Notes under the pieces: generated by a model
The model's input: only the letters and a program-made list of their open reading frames with translations
What the model was told of the DNA's origin: nothing
Database searches by the model: none
NCBI GenBank assembly: GCA_003194525.1
Contig: NBIV01000301.1
Coordinates: forward strand, 20,646-84,645
Length of the DNA stretch: 64,000 nucleotides
Origin: Gracilariopsis chorda
Taxonomy: Eukaryota; Rhodophyta; Florideophyceae; Gracilariales; Gracilariaceae
Direction of reading: 5' to 3'
Translations under genes and position numbers: made by a program
Shown: piece after piece, positions 42,427-54,715 of the stretch
Position numbering within the stretch: the first letter of the stretch is position 1
Layout of the letters: every line of letters begins with the position of its first letter

Positions 42427-45400
42427 CTAGACAGTCTCTTTCATGTCAAGACCCATACCACGGCAATGATTATTGTGAGTGGCAGCATCAACTGGTTTCG
42501 TTAATATATCTGCAGTCATGACATGTGTCTCAACGTATTCCAAACAAACATCTCCTCGTTTCACATGGTCGCGAAGAAAATGGTACCGAATATCTATGTG
42601 CTTCGTACGTTCACTGCACACCGTGTCGGTGCTTAGACGGATTGCTCCTTGATTATCACAACCAATTACCATACCTTTCTCGGCCCAAAGTCCAAGTTCA
42701 ATCATAAGTGAACGGGGCCAAAGAGCTCCTCGTACTGTATTAGAGACGGAGACATATTCAGCTTCAACTGTAGACTGCGCCACAAGAGATTGCTTCTTCG
42801 ACCGCCAGCTAACAGCTGCATCAGAGTTGATAAACACGAAACCTGCAGCTGACTTACGGTCGGTGGTATCACCTGCAAAATCAGAATCAGAAAACCCTTT
42901 CATACTGTCAACACGTTGGACAAACATTAAGCCTACATCTTTGGTGCCCTTCAGATACCTCAAAACCCGTTTCGCAGCCCTCCAATGTTGTTCACCAAAG
43001 GTATCCATGAAGCGGCTTAGATAGCTGACAGATAATGCAATATCTGGTCGACAATTGTTCGAGAGGTATATCAGAGCGCCAACAAGTTCCTTGTACGGAA
43101 GGCCTCTTACTTCTTCATCCCGCACTCCATCCAACGCATAGTGTAAGATCATGGCAGTCTTCACCGGTGCACAAGATTGCATGCCAAACTGATCCAAAAC
43201 GTGAGCGATCATGCTCGCATTATGAACCTTCAATGTGCCATCTGTGCCACGAACTGAAGTGCAACGCCCTCAGGGAGGGATTCTGGGTACTTGAACGCTT
43301 TCCCGATATTATCGGTTGTGTAGTGTGTATATGAACTACGCCCCACAATGGTGGGTATGGACACGTGGGACACGGTTTTGGGTCAATTGGCGGTTGGCCA
43401 CAGTAGTGGATGTTGCCACGGAATGTGGAGTATTTTAGTTAATTTTATTTATTATTTTCACACCCATTTCTGGGAAGCTAGTACTTAGTGCGACGGCGCA
43501 CTGCCGTCGCACCAGTAAACCTTCCCCAACAAGGGACCCTAACCTGGGGAATTGGCTCTGAGCTTTACCGCCTCCGCGTGTTCTCAACTCCTCCTTGGAG
43601 GGAAGCACCGTAGTGTACGGAAGTTCACCCCCCTTGCACATCTAAAGGGACCCATCACTGGGAGTATAATTGTTCCAATTGCATTGGTGTTTCGCCCTGT
43701 ATAGGGAGTCCTGTCCACCGGCATTGCCGTATCTACTCGTCGCTCTCGCGACCCACTTCGTCCTTCCTCTTTCCCCTTTTTAGGGTAGCACCTCCCGCTA
43801 TCCGCGGCCCTCGTGTGCGCATCCGCTCACACACCCCCACTTACGTGGAAACATACCTCTACTGAGGATCACACCCCGCTCACGCGGATACCGATTCTTC
43901 GCCTTCACTTCCCTGCGCGAGTCGCGACAGGTGTCCCTGGTCTTACAAACCGGCTTCGCCGTGACACCTCTGGGAGGGCTCTACCCAACTGGGTTCACCT
44001 CGTGAGAGGAAGATCCCGGACGTCTTTCGGTGTTTTTCCCCTTTGGGGCATTGCACCACACGAACTACAGTCATCCCAAGGAACTTAGCGTCATCCTTCT
44101 CGACATGAACATCTACATATCTCTTTAAGAACGATATGACCTCCGCCAAAATCTTTGAACTCTGAGAGGCAACGAGAATATCATCCACATAGATGACCAG
44201 TACTACCAAAGAGGAATTGGTTTCCAAAACGTATAGAGCTGGATCTTCTTGAGAGCAATTGAAGCCAAACTTGAGTAGGATAGGGTGAATGAAGTTCCGA
44301 AACGCTCTTGATGCCTGCTTCAAGCCGTATATGGCGCGTTTGAGCTTCAGCACTTGACCTTCACTTCCTTGGACCTCAAAGCCTGGGAACTGTTTCATGT
44401 AGACCTCTTCATCTAATTTGCCATACAAAAACGCAGCTTTGATGTCTAGACGAGTGAAGTCCATCCCTTGGTCAACAATGATCGAAAGTACCAGCCTCAC
44501 AGTAGCATACTTCACGACGGGAGAAAAGATTTCGCCGTAATCAATCCCAAATCTCTGCATGAACCCCTTCGCCACTATTCGGGCTCTGTGCCTCGTAACC
44601 ACACCACAAGAGTTGCGCTTACGTCCGAAGACCCAGCGGCAGTCAATCGGAACGACATGCGGCGGACAGGTCACCAATTCGATGACATCTCTCTCTCGTA
44701 GATTTTTCACTTCATGCGCCATTGCCAACCACCATTGCTCTCTCTCAGGTGACTGCATAGCCTGCTCAAACGATTGTGGGAGATTGTTATCTGTAATTCC
44801 TAACAGGCAGTTTGCAATGAAACTCTCAGGTGAATAGCGCAAGGGTGCAGATCGCTGACGAGAAGATCTCCTAAGTGGGGGTTCAACAAGAACATCAGAT
44901 TCAGTTGGATTGCTGTCTTCGCCTTCAGGTCCAGTAGATCCTTCTCCCAAATCTCCTTCAGTAAAAGGGACATCCATATCGATCTCTTCCGTTCCATATT
45001 CCAAATCATCAAAAAGGGAGTCTAAGTCCAAAGATTCCTGGGCGTCTTCGTTTCCATTCTCAGTCTTCCAACCAAGACTTCGTTCATCAAACTTCACATC
45101 ACGAGAGATAACAAAACTTCCTGACTCGGGGTAAAAGACTTTATAAGAATTACCCCTCTCAAAAGCAACCAGGACCCCTTTTCTCGCTGCCGCCGCAAAC
45201 TTACCACTCCTGAGCTTCTTAGGAATATGAACGTATGCAGTGCATCCGAATATCCTAATGTGGGACATCTTCGGTTTCATATTGCGAACTGCTTCGAAGG
45301 GGGTTTTGCCAGTCGTCACAGCACTAGAAAACGTTCGGTTCCTCAAGAAGTTAGCAGTGGATACAGCTTCTGCCCACAATCGCTCTCTACGAATTCCTTC

Positions 45401-47287
45401 GGGTAGATTATACAACATTGTCCTGGCAGCGTTGTTCAGGGTCCTGTTCAGCCGTTCAGCTTTCCCGTTCGACTCCGGGCTGTACGGAGCGGCTGGTTCA
45501 GAAAGTATGCCTCTTTCCTTCAGCCAATTCTGCAACTCGTGAGATAGATACTCCTTGGCATTGTCCATACGAATTGCCCTGACTGGCTTCTGGCATAGTG
45601 CTTCAAACTCCACAATCATTTCTCTAACAGAGGCCTGTACTTCTGAGCGACGATTCATGAATCGAACAAGAGAGTATGCACTGAACTCATCGTACAAAGT
45701 AACATAATAGTTTGCTCCACCAAAAGATGTGCATTTCACTGGACCTACAACATCTGAGTGTACGAGTTCACCAGGTTCTTTGCATCGATCACGATTCACT
45801 CTAGGTCTTACGTCACGAACTGATTTCGACATTTGGCATGATTCACAAGTTTCCCAGTCACAAATCTTCGTGAGGCCAACACCATCAACCAAGGGAACAG
45901 TTGCTCTCAAATGGGCTGCGCAAATGTGACCAAGACGATTGTGCCATAGTGTCGTTCTCTCAGATACGGATGCCGTGATCAGTGCTTTGTTGGGATTGAG
46001 GCCAAGACTCGGACGCATAAACACTTCATAAAGTCCATGCTCATTATTTCCGATCGCTACCAGGACAGTCTCCTTAGATTTCGGATCGCACACCTTACAA
46101 AGTCTTCGGCCTCCTTCATACGTCACAAAGAGAACGTTGTAACCTTTTCTCCGTAGGGAACTGACTGAAAGTAGATTACATCTGAGGTTCGGCACAAGTT
46201 GTACCTCCGTAAGGTTTAGATGCATTGGTTTGCCAGTTACAATTGCAATGCACGGAACAGTACCTTTCCCCTTCACATCGAGCTTCGTTCCATCTCCGAT
46301 TTCTACGTGAACTTTCGAGGACGGGACCACACCAGAGATAAATGCATCTGATTTGTTACAAATATGCTCGGTAGCACCAGAGTCAACGAACCACTTTCCG
46401 GAAGATCCAGTGATACCAGCAACAAGAGCCCTTGCAACATGTAAGGCACTATCAGCGCCCCCAGCGTCCTTCTTTTCTGAACTCTCATTAACACGATGTT
46501 TAGGACGGTACTTAGGGCTCTCTGGCTTGTCATACCAGTCAGCCTTCTTGTGGTTAAACCTGCCGCAGTACTGACACTTGATCTTCCTCTTCCTCGAAGA
46601 GCTACTTCTGACATTTAGTGCTCTCGCGCCGTCCCCTGCAGACATATTCTTCTGAACAAACGCTACCTTGGAAATCAGAAGAGCCACAGCATCCGGTAAA
46701 GTCTTTTCCATGCCTCGAATTACTTCTGCAGTTACCTGGAACTCCTCGCGTAGCCCTCTAAGCAACGCTCGAAGCTTTTCCGGATCATCAATAGAGTAAC
46801 CAATTCCAATGAGGGTCGACTCAAGCTCTGCCAAACGAGCGCGGTACTGCAGGACAGAATCGTCGGCCGACATCTTCATACTCTGATACTTATCCAGAAG
46901 AGCATCTCGGCTGGCCTGAATGACATTCTGGTACTGTGACTTCAAAGTCCTCCAAACCTCGAAGGGCTCCGTCATCTCCATGATAGGAGCAACACAAGAA
47001 TCGTGTACCAAGAGAAGGATGGTAGACAAAGCTGTGTCTCTTCTACGGGCATACTTGTCGTATCCAGGATCCTGCAGTCCGGGCTCTTTCTCAGTACCAT
47101 TGACGATAGCCCACAGCCCTTTGCTCTTCAAAACAACTTCTAACTTCTTGGAACAAATAAAGTAGTTCAACGCAGTGAGCAAAGGTAGACAAACCTTCTG
47201 AACATCAATTCCTACGGACGACTCAGAATCACCTAGGAGGTTCATGGTAGAAACTTGAGCAGCACAAACAAGACGAATAAAACTCAC
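42427..47287 (-). pseudogene. Copia gag-pol polyprotein, interrupted once
   Basis: The coding blocks are 47287-44066 and 43249-42427. From the N terminus: gag of the UBN2 type (LKSQYQNVIQASRDALLDKY, about 115-135); a CCHC-like knuckle CQYCGRFNHKKADW near residue 237 with Trp in place of the last Cys; protease FVDSGATEH near 300; integrase zinc finger H-x-H and CESCQ near 465-490; catalytic residues in HSDVVGP (about 510), RMDNAKEY (about 574) and NGKAERLN (about 608); an RT with LDIKAAFLYG and YVDDILVAS (about 1038). The second block completes RT and gives RNase H with SDSDFAGD, STVEAEYVS and ADILTKPV, stop at 42427. The element's proteins would form virus-like particles and integrate its cDNA. 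Removing the solo LTR and one CGAAC restores the frame (..FLGMTVVRGTDGTLK..). Apart from the insertion no stop is seen. Confidence 0.9.
43255..44060 (+). repeat. Gypsy solo LTR (806 bp) inside the Copia pol
   Basis: Starts TGAAGTGCAACGCC, ends GCATTGCACCACA. It is the inverse-orientation relative of the LTRs at 27833-28624 and 56425-57329. Flanked by the 5-bp duplication CGAAC (43250-43254 and 44061-44065). Strand is given relative to the parent element's pol direction. Confidence 0.92.
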
Positions 47288-47304
47288 AACAGTTGAACAG
47301 AGTC

Positions 47305-47318
47305 TGGGCCCATAACCT
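47305..47318 (-). other. Copia primer-binding site: half initiator-tRNA type
   Basis: Minus strand GGTTATGGGCCCAG directly follows the 5' LTR. It is complementary to the anticodon stem-loop of eukaryotic initiator tRNA-Met (CTGGGCCCATAACC), not to the tRNA 3' end. Drosophila copia is known to prime in this way from a tRNA half. Confidence 0.8.
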
Positions 47319-47536
47319 TTTACAGGTTGACGAATCAGCTTATCGCTTATCTTTACTCACAAGACAACCAGAATGGTTCTTATATAGTCCTCGAGGGACA
47401 TAGTGCGAATAAAATATCTTCTAGATATCATCAGCGCACATGACAATTCAATCTAACGAGATACCTGTAAACAGAATGTATAGAATGTAAATAAGCATGT
47501 AAACAATTCACTCATGCAAACAATTCACTATTAAAA
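47319..47536 (-). repeat. Copia 5' LTR
   Basis: 218 bp, partner of 42193-42411. Directly upstream of the primer-binding site and 32-74 bases before the first gag Met codons. Confidence 0.88.
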
Positions 47537-50500
47537 TCAAGTCTCAAGCGATGCCGGAGTAAATTGCAAGAGGAGCTGGATGAGATCTTCGGAAATTGGA
47601 GCTTCACTTGTCAGCTAGAGGCGACTATAAGGCTTTGATTGCGATCTGATGGTCGTGCCAGACTTGTAGACAGAGCTGTAGCAATGACTTTTTCTGCTAC
47701 CCAAGATTTGCGTGAGAATGAACGTTTGAACACTGCAACCCAGGTTTTCTGTCCTCCTGCTGGAGGACTTCCCGGAATACTGCTCGCACAAAATGCCACC
47801 CACACAAATTATCGGAATCAAAACCGCTGTGTATACAATCCACTGTCATTCTCAACCGCTGCGTGACTTTCTGCGCCTTCAAAAATGCGTCAGATGACAT
47901 ATGCGCACAACTACCGATTGCTCCAATAAACCATCCTTCCCAATAGCCTAGATAAGAAAAGCGCGCTCCTCGACACTCCTAGAACAGTCTAGTATCAAAA
48001 AACCCTTTCTCTACTCAGTGGATGACACCCCCATTTTTTGTCTCACGAATAACCCATCGAGACATTGCTTACGAGCAATTACACAATTGGTTGATAATGG
48101 TACGATTCAAAGCAATGATAACGAAAGGAACTCAATCATGCCCTTGCGTCCGTTGACTGCAGTAAGCAGAACATCGTTCAATACGATGAATATAACTATC
48201 TTGAGTAATTTAGGTATAGTTTCTATGGGCATTGGTCTTATCATAATGTACAAAGAGCAGCACAGCTTTGCAAAACGTCCGTACCACTTTGGTTTTTCCG
48301 TTCGACCAAACGCGCAACGGAGGCTTGATCGTGGAGAAATGGGACATATGGAATTCTCAGGAAATGGCATACTAACTCTTGGTTGCAACTTAGCAGAATT
48401 CGTCTTGAGAGCCCTCGCAAATGGGAGACAAAATGGTAAGAAACGTGAGCTCCACAGGTTTCACGTATCTAGGAACTTCATAAGTTTTGTGAAAAGCTTC
48501 CGATATGTCAAGCATTACTGTTTTGGAGACTTAAAAGTGACTTCGACTACAACCTTTCAATTTGTTTAAAGTTGTGAAAACCACAGCCAAGTAGCAAACA
48601 GAGGTGGTGCTACTTGTGCATAAGACCATAAATGTATCACAGTGATGGTTGTCAGCTCGATAGAATGTGGCTAACCCTTTACCACTGTAGCCTTGTCTGA
48701 AGTGAGAACGCTGCTCTTCACTGGTATTTATACAACTAGATTATTACTCTGGAATTGTCAGCTGCAAGCTCGGTTGTAAACTACTTTGTACTGTCTCTAT
48801 TCCTTACAAGCTCGCAAGTGAAAGTTTGTACGAGGCATTATCGTATTTCAACGGCCCAGTATTCCTACCGACCAGGCTAAGTGTTTAGCTGAGTAGTGAA
48901 TCTGATGTGTTGCTAACAAAGGCAAGTATTGACCGCGGTTGCGAACTGAATGGGTCGTTAACTGGACCAATGCAGCTATATAGTGTATAGCTGCATTCGT
49001 CCTGTATAGTATACACGTGCATCTGATTCTAATATCCTTCTTACGGATAACTGTGGCCCTTTGACACGCTCCAATCAATTTAGCGAGCTCGCGCTCCCCC
49101 TCCGCACCTCCCCGGGACGGAGGGGGAGGGCAATGGCCACTACTAGACAATGAACAGGGCCAGTGGACTGTGGGCGGCCCCGGGAGGAGGACGCGGAGAC
49201 AGAGCCCCGATTGGGTCCTTCTCGCTTCCCTTCCTGCTTTGCCCTCTTTCGAGCACAACGCCGCACGGATGTCTTCCACTATCATACCCCAATCACTATG
49301 TCATTGGAGTCACGTTACGATCGGGAAGCTTCGGAAAAGGGCTGTAATGTGCGACGGTTCACACATCACAGCGCTCGCAGGAATAGCTAAAATACTGTGT
49401 GATGTCGCGGAGGTTTCTAAAGAAAAAGGTGTTCTGCAAGTTGTAAGTTGTGGAATCTATAGTCTTGTAATGCTAGAATGTAGAATGCGTTCTTCAACCG
49501 TACAAAAGCATACTTTGAAACCACTTCTCAACTCATGGATCAGGAGAGCATCTATGAGCGACATTAAGTCGCATCAATCATGGGCCAACTGCCCCACGTC
49601 AGTGTGCTATCTGTGTTGTCAACCAGCTGACAGTGCTGATATGTGCTATCTGTCCTGGCTTATATCTCGTCCCCGTAGCCGGGTGATAACGTATACGTAC
49701 AGAACCGCCTACATGGATGAAGCGTTTCAGAGACACTGCTCCGATACGCGAATGTGGAACTCATCCGCCGGGGCAGGAACACGACGTTAAATCTACATCA
49801 CGCAGGAGATGCGTTACTCTGTAATCATTTGAATCCAGAGTGAATGCCACGTTTGGGCTGTACTGGTGCAGAGGACGTTTCGGTGGTTGTTTTTGAGATC
49901 AGACCAGTTGCAATTCAGTGTACTCTTCGTACAGTCCAAGGTAACTTTAGAGTGGTGCTATGGTATCCATCAAGATTTACTGTGAACAAGAATCCTTGTG
50001 CCATATTCACATGGCACTGATACCGTCCTAACGGTCGCGGACCGAGAGCTCTGACAAGGGTACGAAACATCTTCGTACTGTGAACTGCAAGTAAACACGA
50101 CTCCGCAAACAAAAGGACGCAGAACGCCGCCCGATTCTTGTTTGCTCCTCAAAACTTGGAAACCTTGTTTTTGGGGAAGATGGTCTCAACTTGTCGATGT
50201 GCCGGTATGTAGTGTCAAAAATCTGTGCTATTTTCAGGGAAGTTCTATGCTGTGGTGCATGTTCCTACACCCTCCCTGAGCAGGTTGAGGTTAGTCAAAG
50301 TCGTTCAAAGAGAGCTAGAAAGGTACTGGTGGATCACTGTTCTAGTTTGGGTTGGATGTAGGTAGATGGACAAGTTTGCCAGATAGCTGTATTCCAGTGT
50401 TGTAGAGTAATATTACGGGTTGAACAAAGAGCAATCCAAATGAATTAATAAGAGTTTCCGTGGAGTTTGAAATAAGGGAAGTGGGACAGTTGGTTGTCGT

Positions 50501-51372
50501 TGGTGGTGTCTTCTCTGTCGTTTTGAACGGAGGTGAAGAACGCTGTCTCGAGCATAGGTTTATTCCAACAAAGCTTATCCCCAAAAAGATTCCTGTGACT
50601 GAAAGTGAAATTTGGAAGCGGCCACAAGCACACTCATATACGACGAAGCAGGTGGAGTCACAAAATCGCTTCAAGTCTTGAGACTTAGAACCAAACCGCA
50701 AAGCAGATAGTATTTTTGTTGAAGGCATGTCAGATATCTTTCGCAATGTTGCTTCATTCTGCATCACAGCGATAATGGCAATTATTGTGCTTTACGCAAC
50801 GTTGGTAAGAATACGGTAAGCCAGAGAATAAAGGGTGGTGTACTACGTTACAATATGGGGCGTGAACACAAAACGTACAGAAAACAGTGAAGCAGAATTG
50901 TGTACATAGTGTACTGTAGAGAGCGCAGATATTATGTAGGGGAGACGAGACACTGTCGGTTCATCGAAGGGATATTGGCAAACGGTACCGAAAATGTAGG
51001 AGGTGACTGAAAGCTCGGGCAGTAGGCCACGTGAAGTAGTCGACGTAGCGGGTGAAGAAAAGGACAGTTCTTGATTGAATGATTGCAAATTTTGGCTAAT
51101 GCATTTAATGGGAAAAAAGGTAGTAGTACATCGGAGACCGTTTCGAAAACGGCGAGAGGGTGTGAGAACGGAGTGAGCGGTTCGGAGGCAAAGGGTAATA
51201 GCCTTTCCTAGGTGATGTCGAGAACGGTAGCCAATGTGTGGCTATCGGCTCTTCGCTAGAAGTTGAGGGTAATGAGCCTAGTACAACGAAAAAGAGCTGT
51301 TACCGAATGCGAGCACAATTATGAGGCCGTATTGTTGACACATGAGTGAAATGTTGCGGATTGTAAAGTTGG
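47537..51372. other. Long intergenic stretch with no firmly supported gene
   Basis: A 183-codon plus ORF (48018-48569) has a Met start and one possible hydrophobic segment (ITILSNLGIVSMGIGLIIM) but no recognisable family; I give it low weight. A 206-codon ORF (49170-49790) overlaps several others and begins in GC-rich sequence. The block 49080-49240 is rich in C/G runs and could be an LTR or promoter fragment. A 15-base match to the MITE family lies near 51028. Confidence 0.35.
48971..48995. repeat. Perfect short palindrome
   Basis: TGCAGCTATA-TAGTG-TATAGCTGCA: a 10-bp stem with a 5-base loop. Not clearly part of a terminator or gene. Confidence 0.8.
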
Positions 51373-51882
51373 TTACTGACAGAGTGGCTTGCGGGGCACT
51401 TGTGGTTCGGTTGGGGAGGGTGGGATATGTGATACTTCTGAAAGTAGGTCCCTCGTGGAGGGCAGTTTCAGCAGCGGCATAACAAGAGACGAACCAGGGC
51501 GAATTGGAAGAGCAGGAGGACGCACACGAAGCCTGAGAGACAGGCGTCTTGCCGAACGTTTTGTACGCCAGTAACGAGCGGAATAGCGCTTGCGAGGCGG
51601 AAGGGCGGGTGGAATATGGGTGACGGAGGGCAGCATATGCGGCTTGAGAGGCGGCGGTGGCGGCGGCGGAGGGGTGAGAATGCGGAAACGCTCGGCGGAA
51701 AGAAGGAGCGTTTCCTGTTGGTTGTCGTCGTAAAGAACGATGTGGCGTCGGTCGGAGAGGGCGTAGATGACGGTGGCGGGGTAGAAGACGTTGTCGAGCG
51801 GCCAGAAGACGGCGATACGCGCGCCGACCAGCGGCGCGACGGCGGCTCGGGCGTTGGGGGCGGAGGAGCGGGGGGAACACAT
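51373..51882 (-). CDS. Small Tudor-like-domain protein with proline-rich tail
   Basis: The 169-residue frame has one Tudor-like barrel at about residues 18-70: VGARIAVFWPLDNVFYPATVIYA followed by HIVLYDDNQQETLLLSAERF. This is the usual G-x-x-[IV]-x-V-x-W ... [FY]Y-x-A-x-[VI] ... [VI]-x-Y-D-D ... E-x-L-x-L-x-x-E pattern. Tudor-type domains bind methylated lysine or arginine, often on histones. A run of eight prolines and a basic, Arg/Pro-rich region follow. The start at 51882 lies just after a poly-C run (about 51887-51895 on the minus strand), so an upstream start in the same transcript is possible. The competing frame (51278-52297) is longer but has no domain and a composition typical of a shadow frame. 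Confidence 0.55.
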   Translation of the reverse strand: MCSPRSSAPNARAAVAPLVGARIAVFWPLDNVFYPATVIYALSDRRHIVLYDDNQQETLLLSAERFRILTPPPPPPPPLKPHMLPSVTHIPPALPPRKRYSARYWRTKRSARRLSLRLRVRPPALPIRPGSSLVMPLLKLPSTRDLLSEVSHIPPSPTEPQVPRKPLCQ

Positions 51883-54715
51883 TACGGGGGGGGGAGCGGG
51901 CGTCCGACGGTGACGGGCGCACGGTGGTGGACCATTCCGGGGTGAGAGAGCGGGCAGCCTTTAAAGGCCGCGCTGTGATCGTCAGTGGTGGCTTGTGGCT
52001 GGGGAAGCGTGTTTCGCCACGAAACGGACCAATATGAATCGCTTTACAGGTCACGCGCGGGCTGTCTGTCAATTGCAGGCTGTGGAAGGAGCCAATCACA
52101 GTGCGTGCTGTTGAGATATCAAATTCCGGGCTTGCGTACCGCTTCTGCTTCAGAGAGAATTGCTTGTGTGAACCAGAAGATATTCTCTTCCAGGAAGAGC
52201 CTTCCCTGAGCAAGTGGTCACTCACCCCGTTTTCTGCGTAAACCAAAGTAATTCGGACCAGTAAAAGTGACTTATTCACAAAAGCTCTATTCGTCATTTC
52301 GTGAAAACATCACTCAAAACACCACACTAACAAACCGTAAACACCCTCATTACGACACAAAAGTATGCTGTTGGAGCGTGCCCCAACGTTAGAGTGGTTG
52401 ATTCTACGTCAGATTCAAACCTCCTTTCTTCCAAGTTCAGAAACTTGCGTTTTAAACTCATTTGCAAGCTTCAGAATCCCACTCTCTTTGCCCTTGAGTG
52501 CATTGCTCTACCTTCCTTGCAATCAAGCACATTTCAACACTCCTTCTTTGTTCTTCACGCCGATTCTACTCGTAGTGAACTTCTTCGCTACCCAACTGCT
52601 TAGGCTCTTTGTTAAGGACAAAGAAAGAGGCCTTGCTACTTTTATGCCTTTTCTAGGCTATCAAGTGGAGAGGTGCGGAAAACGTTGCGCAAAGCACGCA
52701 AAATCTTGTTCCCTCAACCAGACGTTAAAAACACCTTTTTAAGCTCTCTCATTTTCATCAGGTTTTGGCATATTCAGGGCTTTTGCATATCCACCCTTCC
52801 AGGTAGGAAGGAGACTGCAATTAATTATTCAGAGTACTTACGTGTCGAAGGAGAGGGGGGTTCCGAGAAAACCACAGCGATAGTTAGAACAATCCGTCCA
52901 TGCAAGGCGAACTGCACCGAATTCTATGTTTCTTGCTGTCTGCAGAGTGTCTCAGTAAACCCTTTTTGAAGGTGGATTGAGACGGGGATCTCCACTTCAA
53001 TGTTTCTCGAGTACGTTTTGAGTACGAAAATTGAGGATTGATGTAATTCACAGACGCATGGAAGTCTAGTTGCAGTTGCTTTCATTCGTTGCAACTCTAT
53101 GCACTCGTGGATGTCGTCGAGAATAAGGTCGTCAAGGATTTAGAGGCAAGACCTGCAAGGCGTGCATAGCCATGCGTTTTCATTTTGGAAGTAGGCGTTT
53201 AACCTATATACGTGAATAACAAGAGCTTGAAAGTAGAATCACATCGAATGAGAACCTGATGTTAAACAATTCTGGGTTGTTGAAGGAATCGAATTGCTGA
53301 AAGCTGAATTTGTTCTATTCACAAAATCACGGCTTTATGAAGACAAAAAAAGCTTTGCAGTAAAGTCGACTCATCATTATGCCATTGCATTTTCGGACTC
53401 CCTCTCTCCGGCACCGGTGAAGGCCTATCTAAATAGATAGAGCTGTTCCTCACTTCAAGTCTCGCCGTGCTCTTGGCACGAGAGTCCAACGGAGCAGGAA
53501 GACGGCTCCAATTAGGGCATTTACTGGTCCCCGTCAACGGGAAATCATCTCTGCCTTCTCCCTCTCTCTACCCCATTAAACAACAGCCCCAGAGCAAACT
53601 ACCTCAACTCAGCCCTATCTCCAAGTGCTGGCCCCAACAATTTCGTCGCAGTCACAGCTCAATCGCTATGTGATTCTCCTCCCGCTACAGCTATGTATGC
53701 GTGCACGGGCAGCTTCGATGGATCAATCGTGCTCCAGCGATCTCGTAGGTTGTGAACCCACTTTAGTTTGTACGGTTCCACGGCGTCTGGAGCGATGCAT
53801 AAAGAATTGTGCTTGAAAGAGGACCCTGTGCATTCCCATACTGGAATTGTGAAGAGAAGCCTGCAATGTATTCCACACGAATGCCGCCGTGAGAAGCTCC
53901 AGGTTGTGGACACTTGTATACAGTCTTCGTAATGCCAGGCGCTTTTGTTTTGTGTGCTCGATTAAGTGAGGGACGTAGGATAGAGAGTAAAGAGGAGGAA
54001 CACAGGCGATTTCTGTGATAACAGTGACGGCTTCCGCGACTTCTACCGGGGCGCGCGCCCCGGGACTTGTTTGTTGACCCGTTCCTCCCTCGGCACTCCC
54101 ATTTAACATGTGATGCTTATCGCAGTGATGCACTCTCTAGAGTTGCAACTATGCAGAAGGCACTGTATGCACAATGAAGAGAGAGTGCTTGACACGGAAA
54201 CAACAATAAAAAAAGAAGTAGAACTCCAAAGGATAGCAAGAATGAATGAAGAGCAGCAATGCGAATCAAGCAGTGAAGGATGGTCGTTGTGGTGTTTCTG
54301 TTCTCCATTGGGCTCTCCAGTCTTACAGCACTCATGCTACGGCGGCGTTGATACAAAAACCCCTAACATCAGACAGTTTAGAGTGTCTCCACCGGGGCAT
54401 GCAAATCCAGAATTCAATCCAAAATAGGTAAATTGGATCGCGACACATCTCCACCCGTACTCTTCAAAGAAGTTGCCTAATCCAACACAGATGTTTTGGA
54501 TTGGACCTTCACAATTTCGAGTCCAAATCTATACAATGTGGATGCGAAAAAGGCATGTTCCAACCCAACTCTTGCCCATTTGGAAACTTTCGTGCCAGTG
54601 GCGGGAGCGGTTCCCGCCACCAGAAAGCAAATAATTTGACTCTGCCACTCTCTGCTACAGCTCAAAAGCCCAGTCTTGCTTTACATTACGCAATGGGTAC
54701 CAGTTTTAATCGTGA
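51883..54715. other. Intergenic DNA, no gene recognised
   Basis: Contains overlapping ORFs of 60-140 codons on both strands, none with recognisable features, and a perfect hairpin at 54598-54620. The right part presumably belongs to the Harbinger relic, whose left terminus I could not identify. Confidence 0.35.
54598..54620. repeat. GC-rich hairpin
   Basis: GTGGCGGGA-GCGGT-TCCCGCCAC: a 9-bp perfect stem. It lies about 100 bp upstream of the Harbinger Myb-like ORF. Confidence 0.8.

Larger units (their letters stand above)
42193..47536 (-). mobile_element. Copia-type LTR retrotransposon, split by a Gypsy solo LTR
   Basis: Two ~219-bp direct repeats (42193-42411 and 47319-47536) enclose gag-pol in the Copia order protease, integrase, RT, RNase H. 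On the minus strand the LTR starts TGTTAATAGTG (TTTTAATAGTG in the right copy). A polypurine tract GAGGGGAAGTGA abuts the left (3') LTR and a primer-binding site abuts the right (5') LTR. The LTRs differ at only a few positions by eye, so the insertion is fairly recent. I could not find an intact 5-bp target duplication. Confidence 0.9.

Noticed and set aside
42188-47541. 5-bp target duplication for the Copia element
   Set aside because: The flanks (AGTCT/CAGTC at the left, TCAAG at the right) do not match; the LTR border or one flank has changed.
48018-48569. 183-codon plus ORF as a firm gene
   Set aside because: Only a start codon and one possible hydrophobic segment support it; no promoter or family pattern, so it is mentioned only in the intergenic entry.
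51278-52297. 339-codon minus ORF
   Set aside because: Arg/Pro/Ser-rich shadow frame; the overlapping 51373-51882 frame carries the Tudor-like pattern instead.
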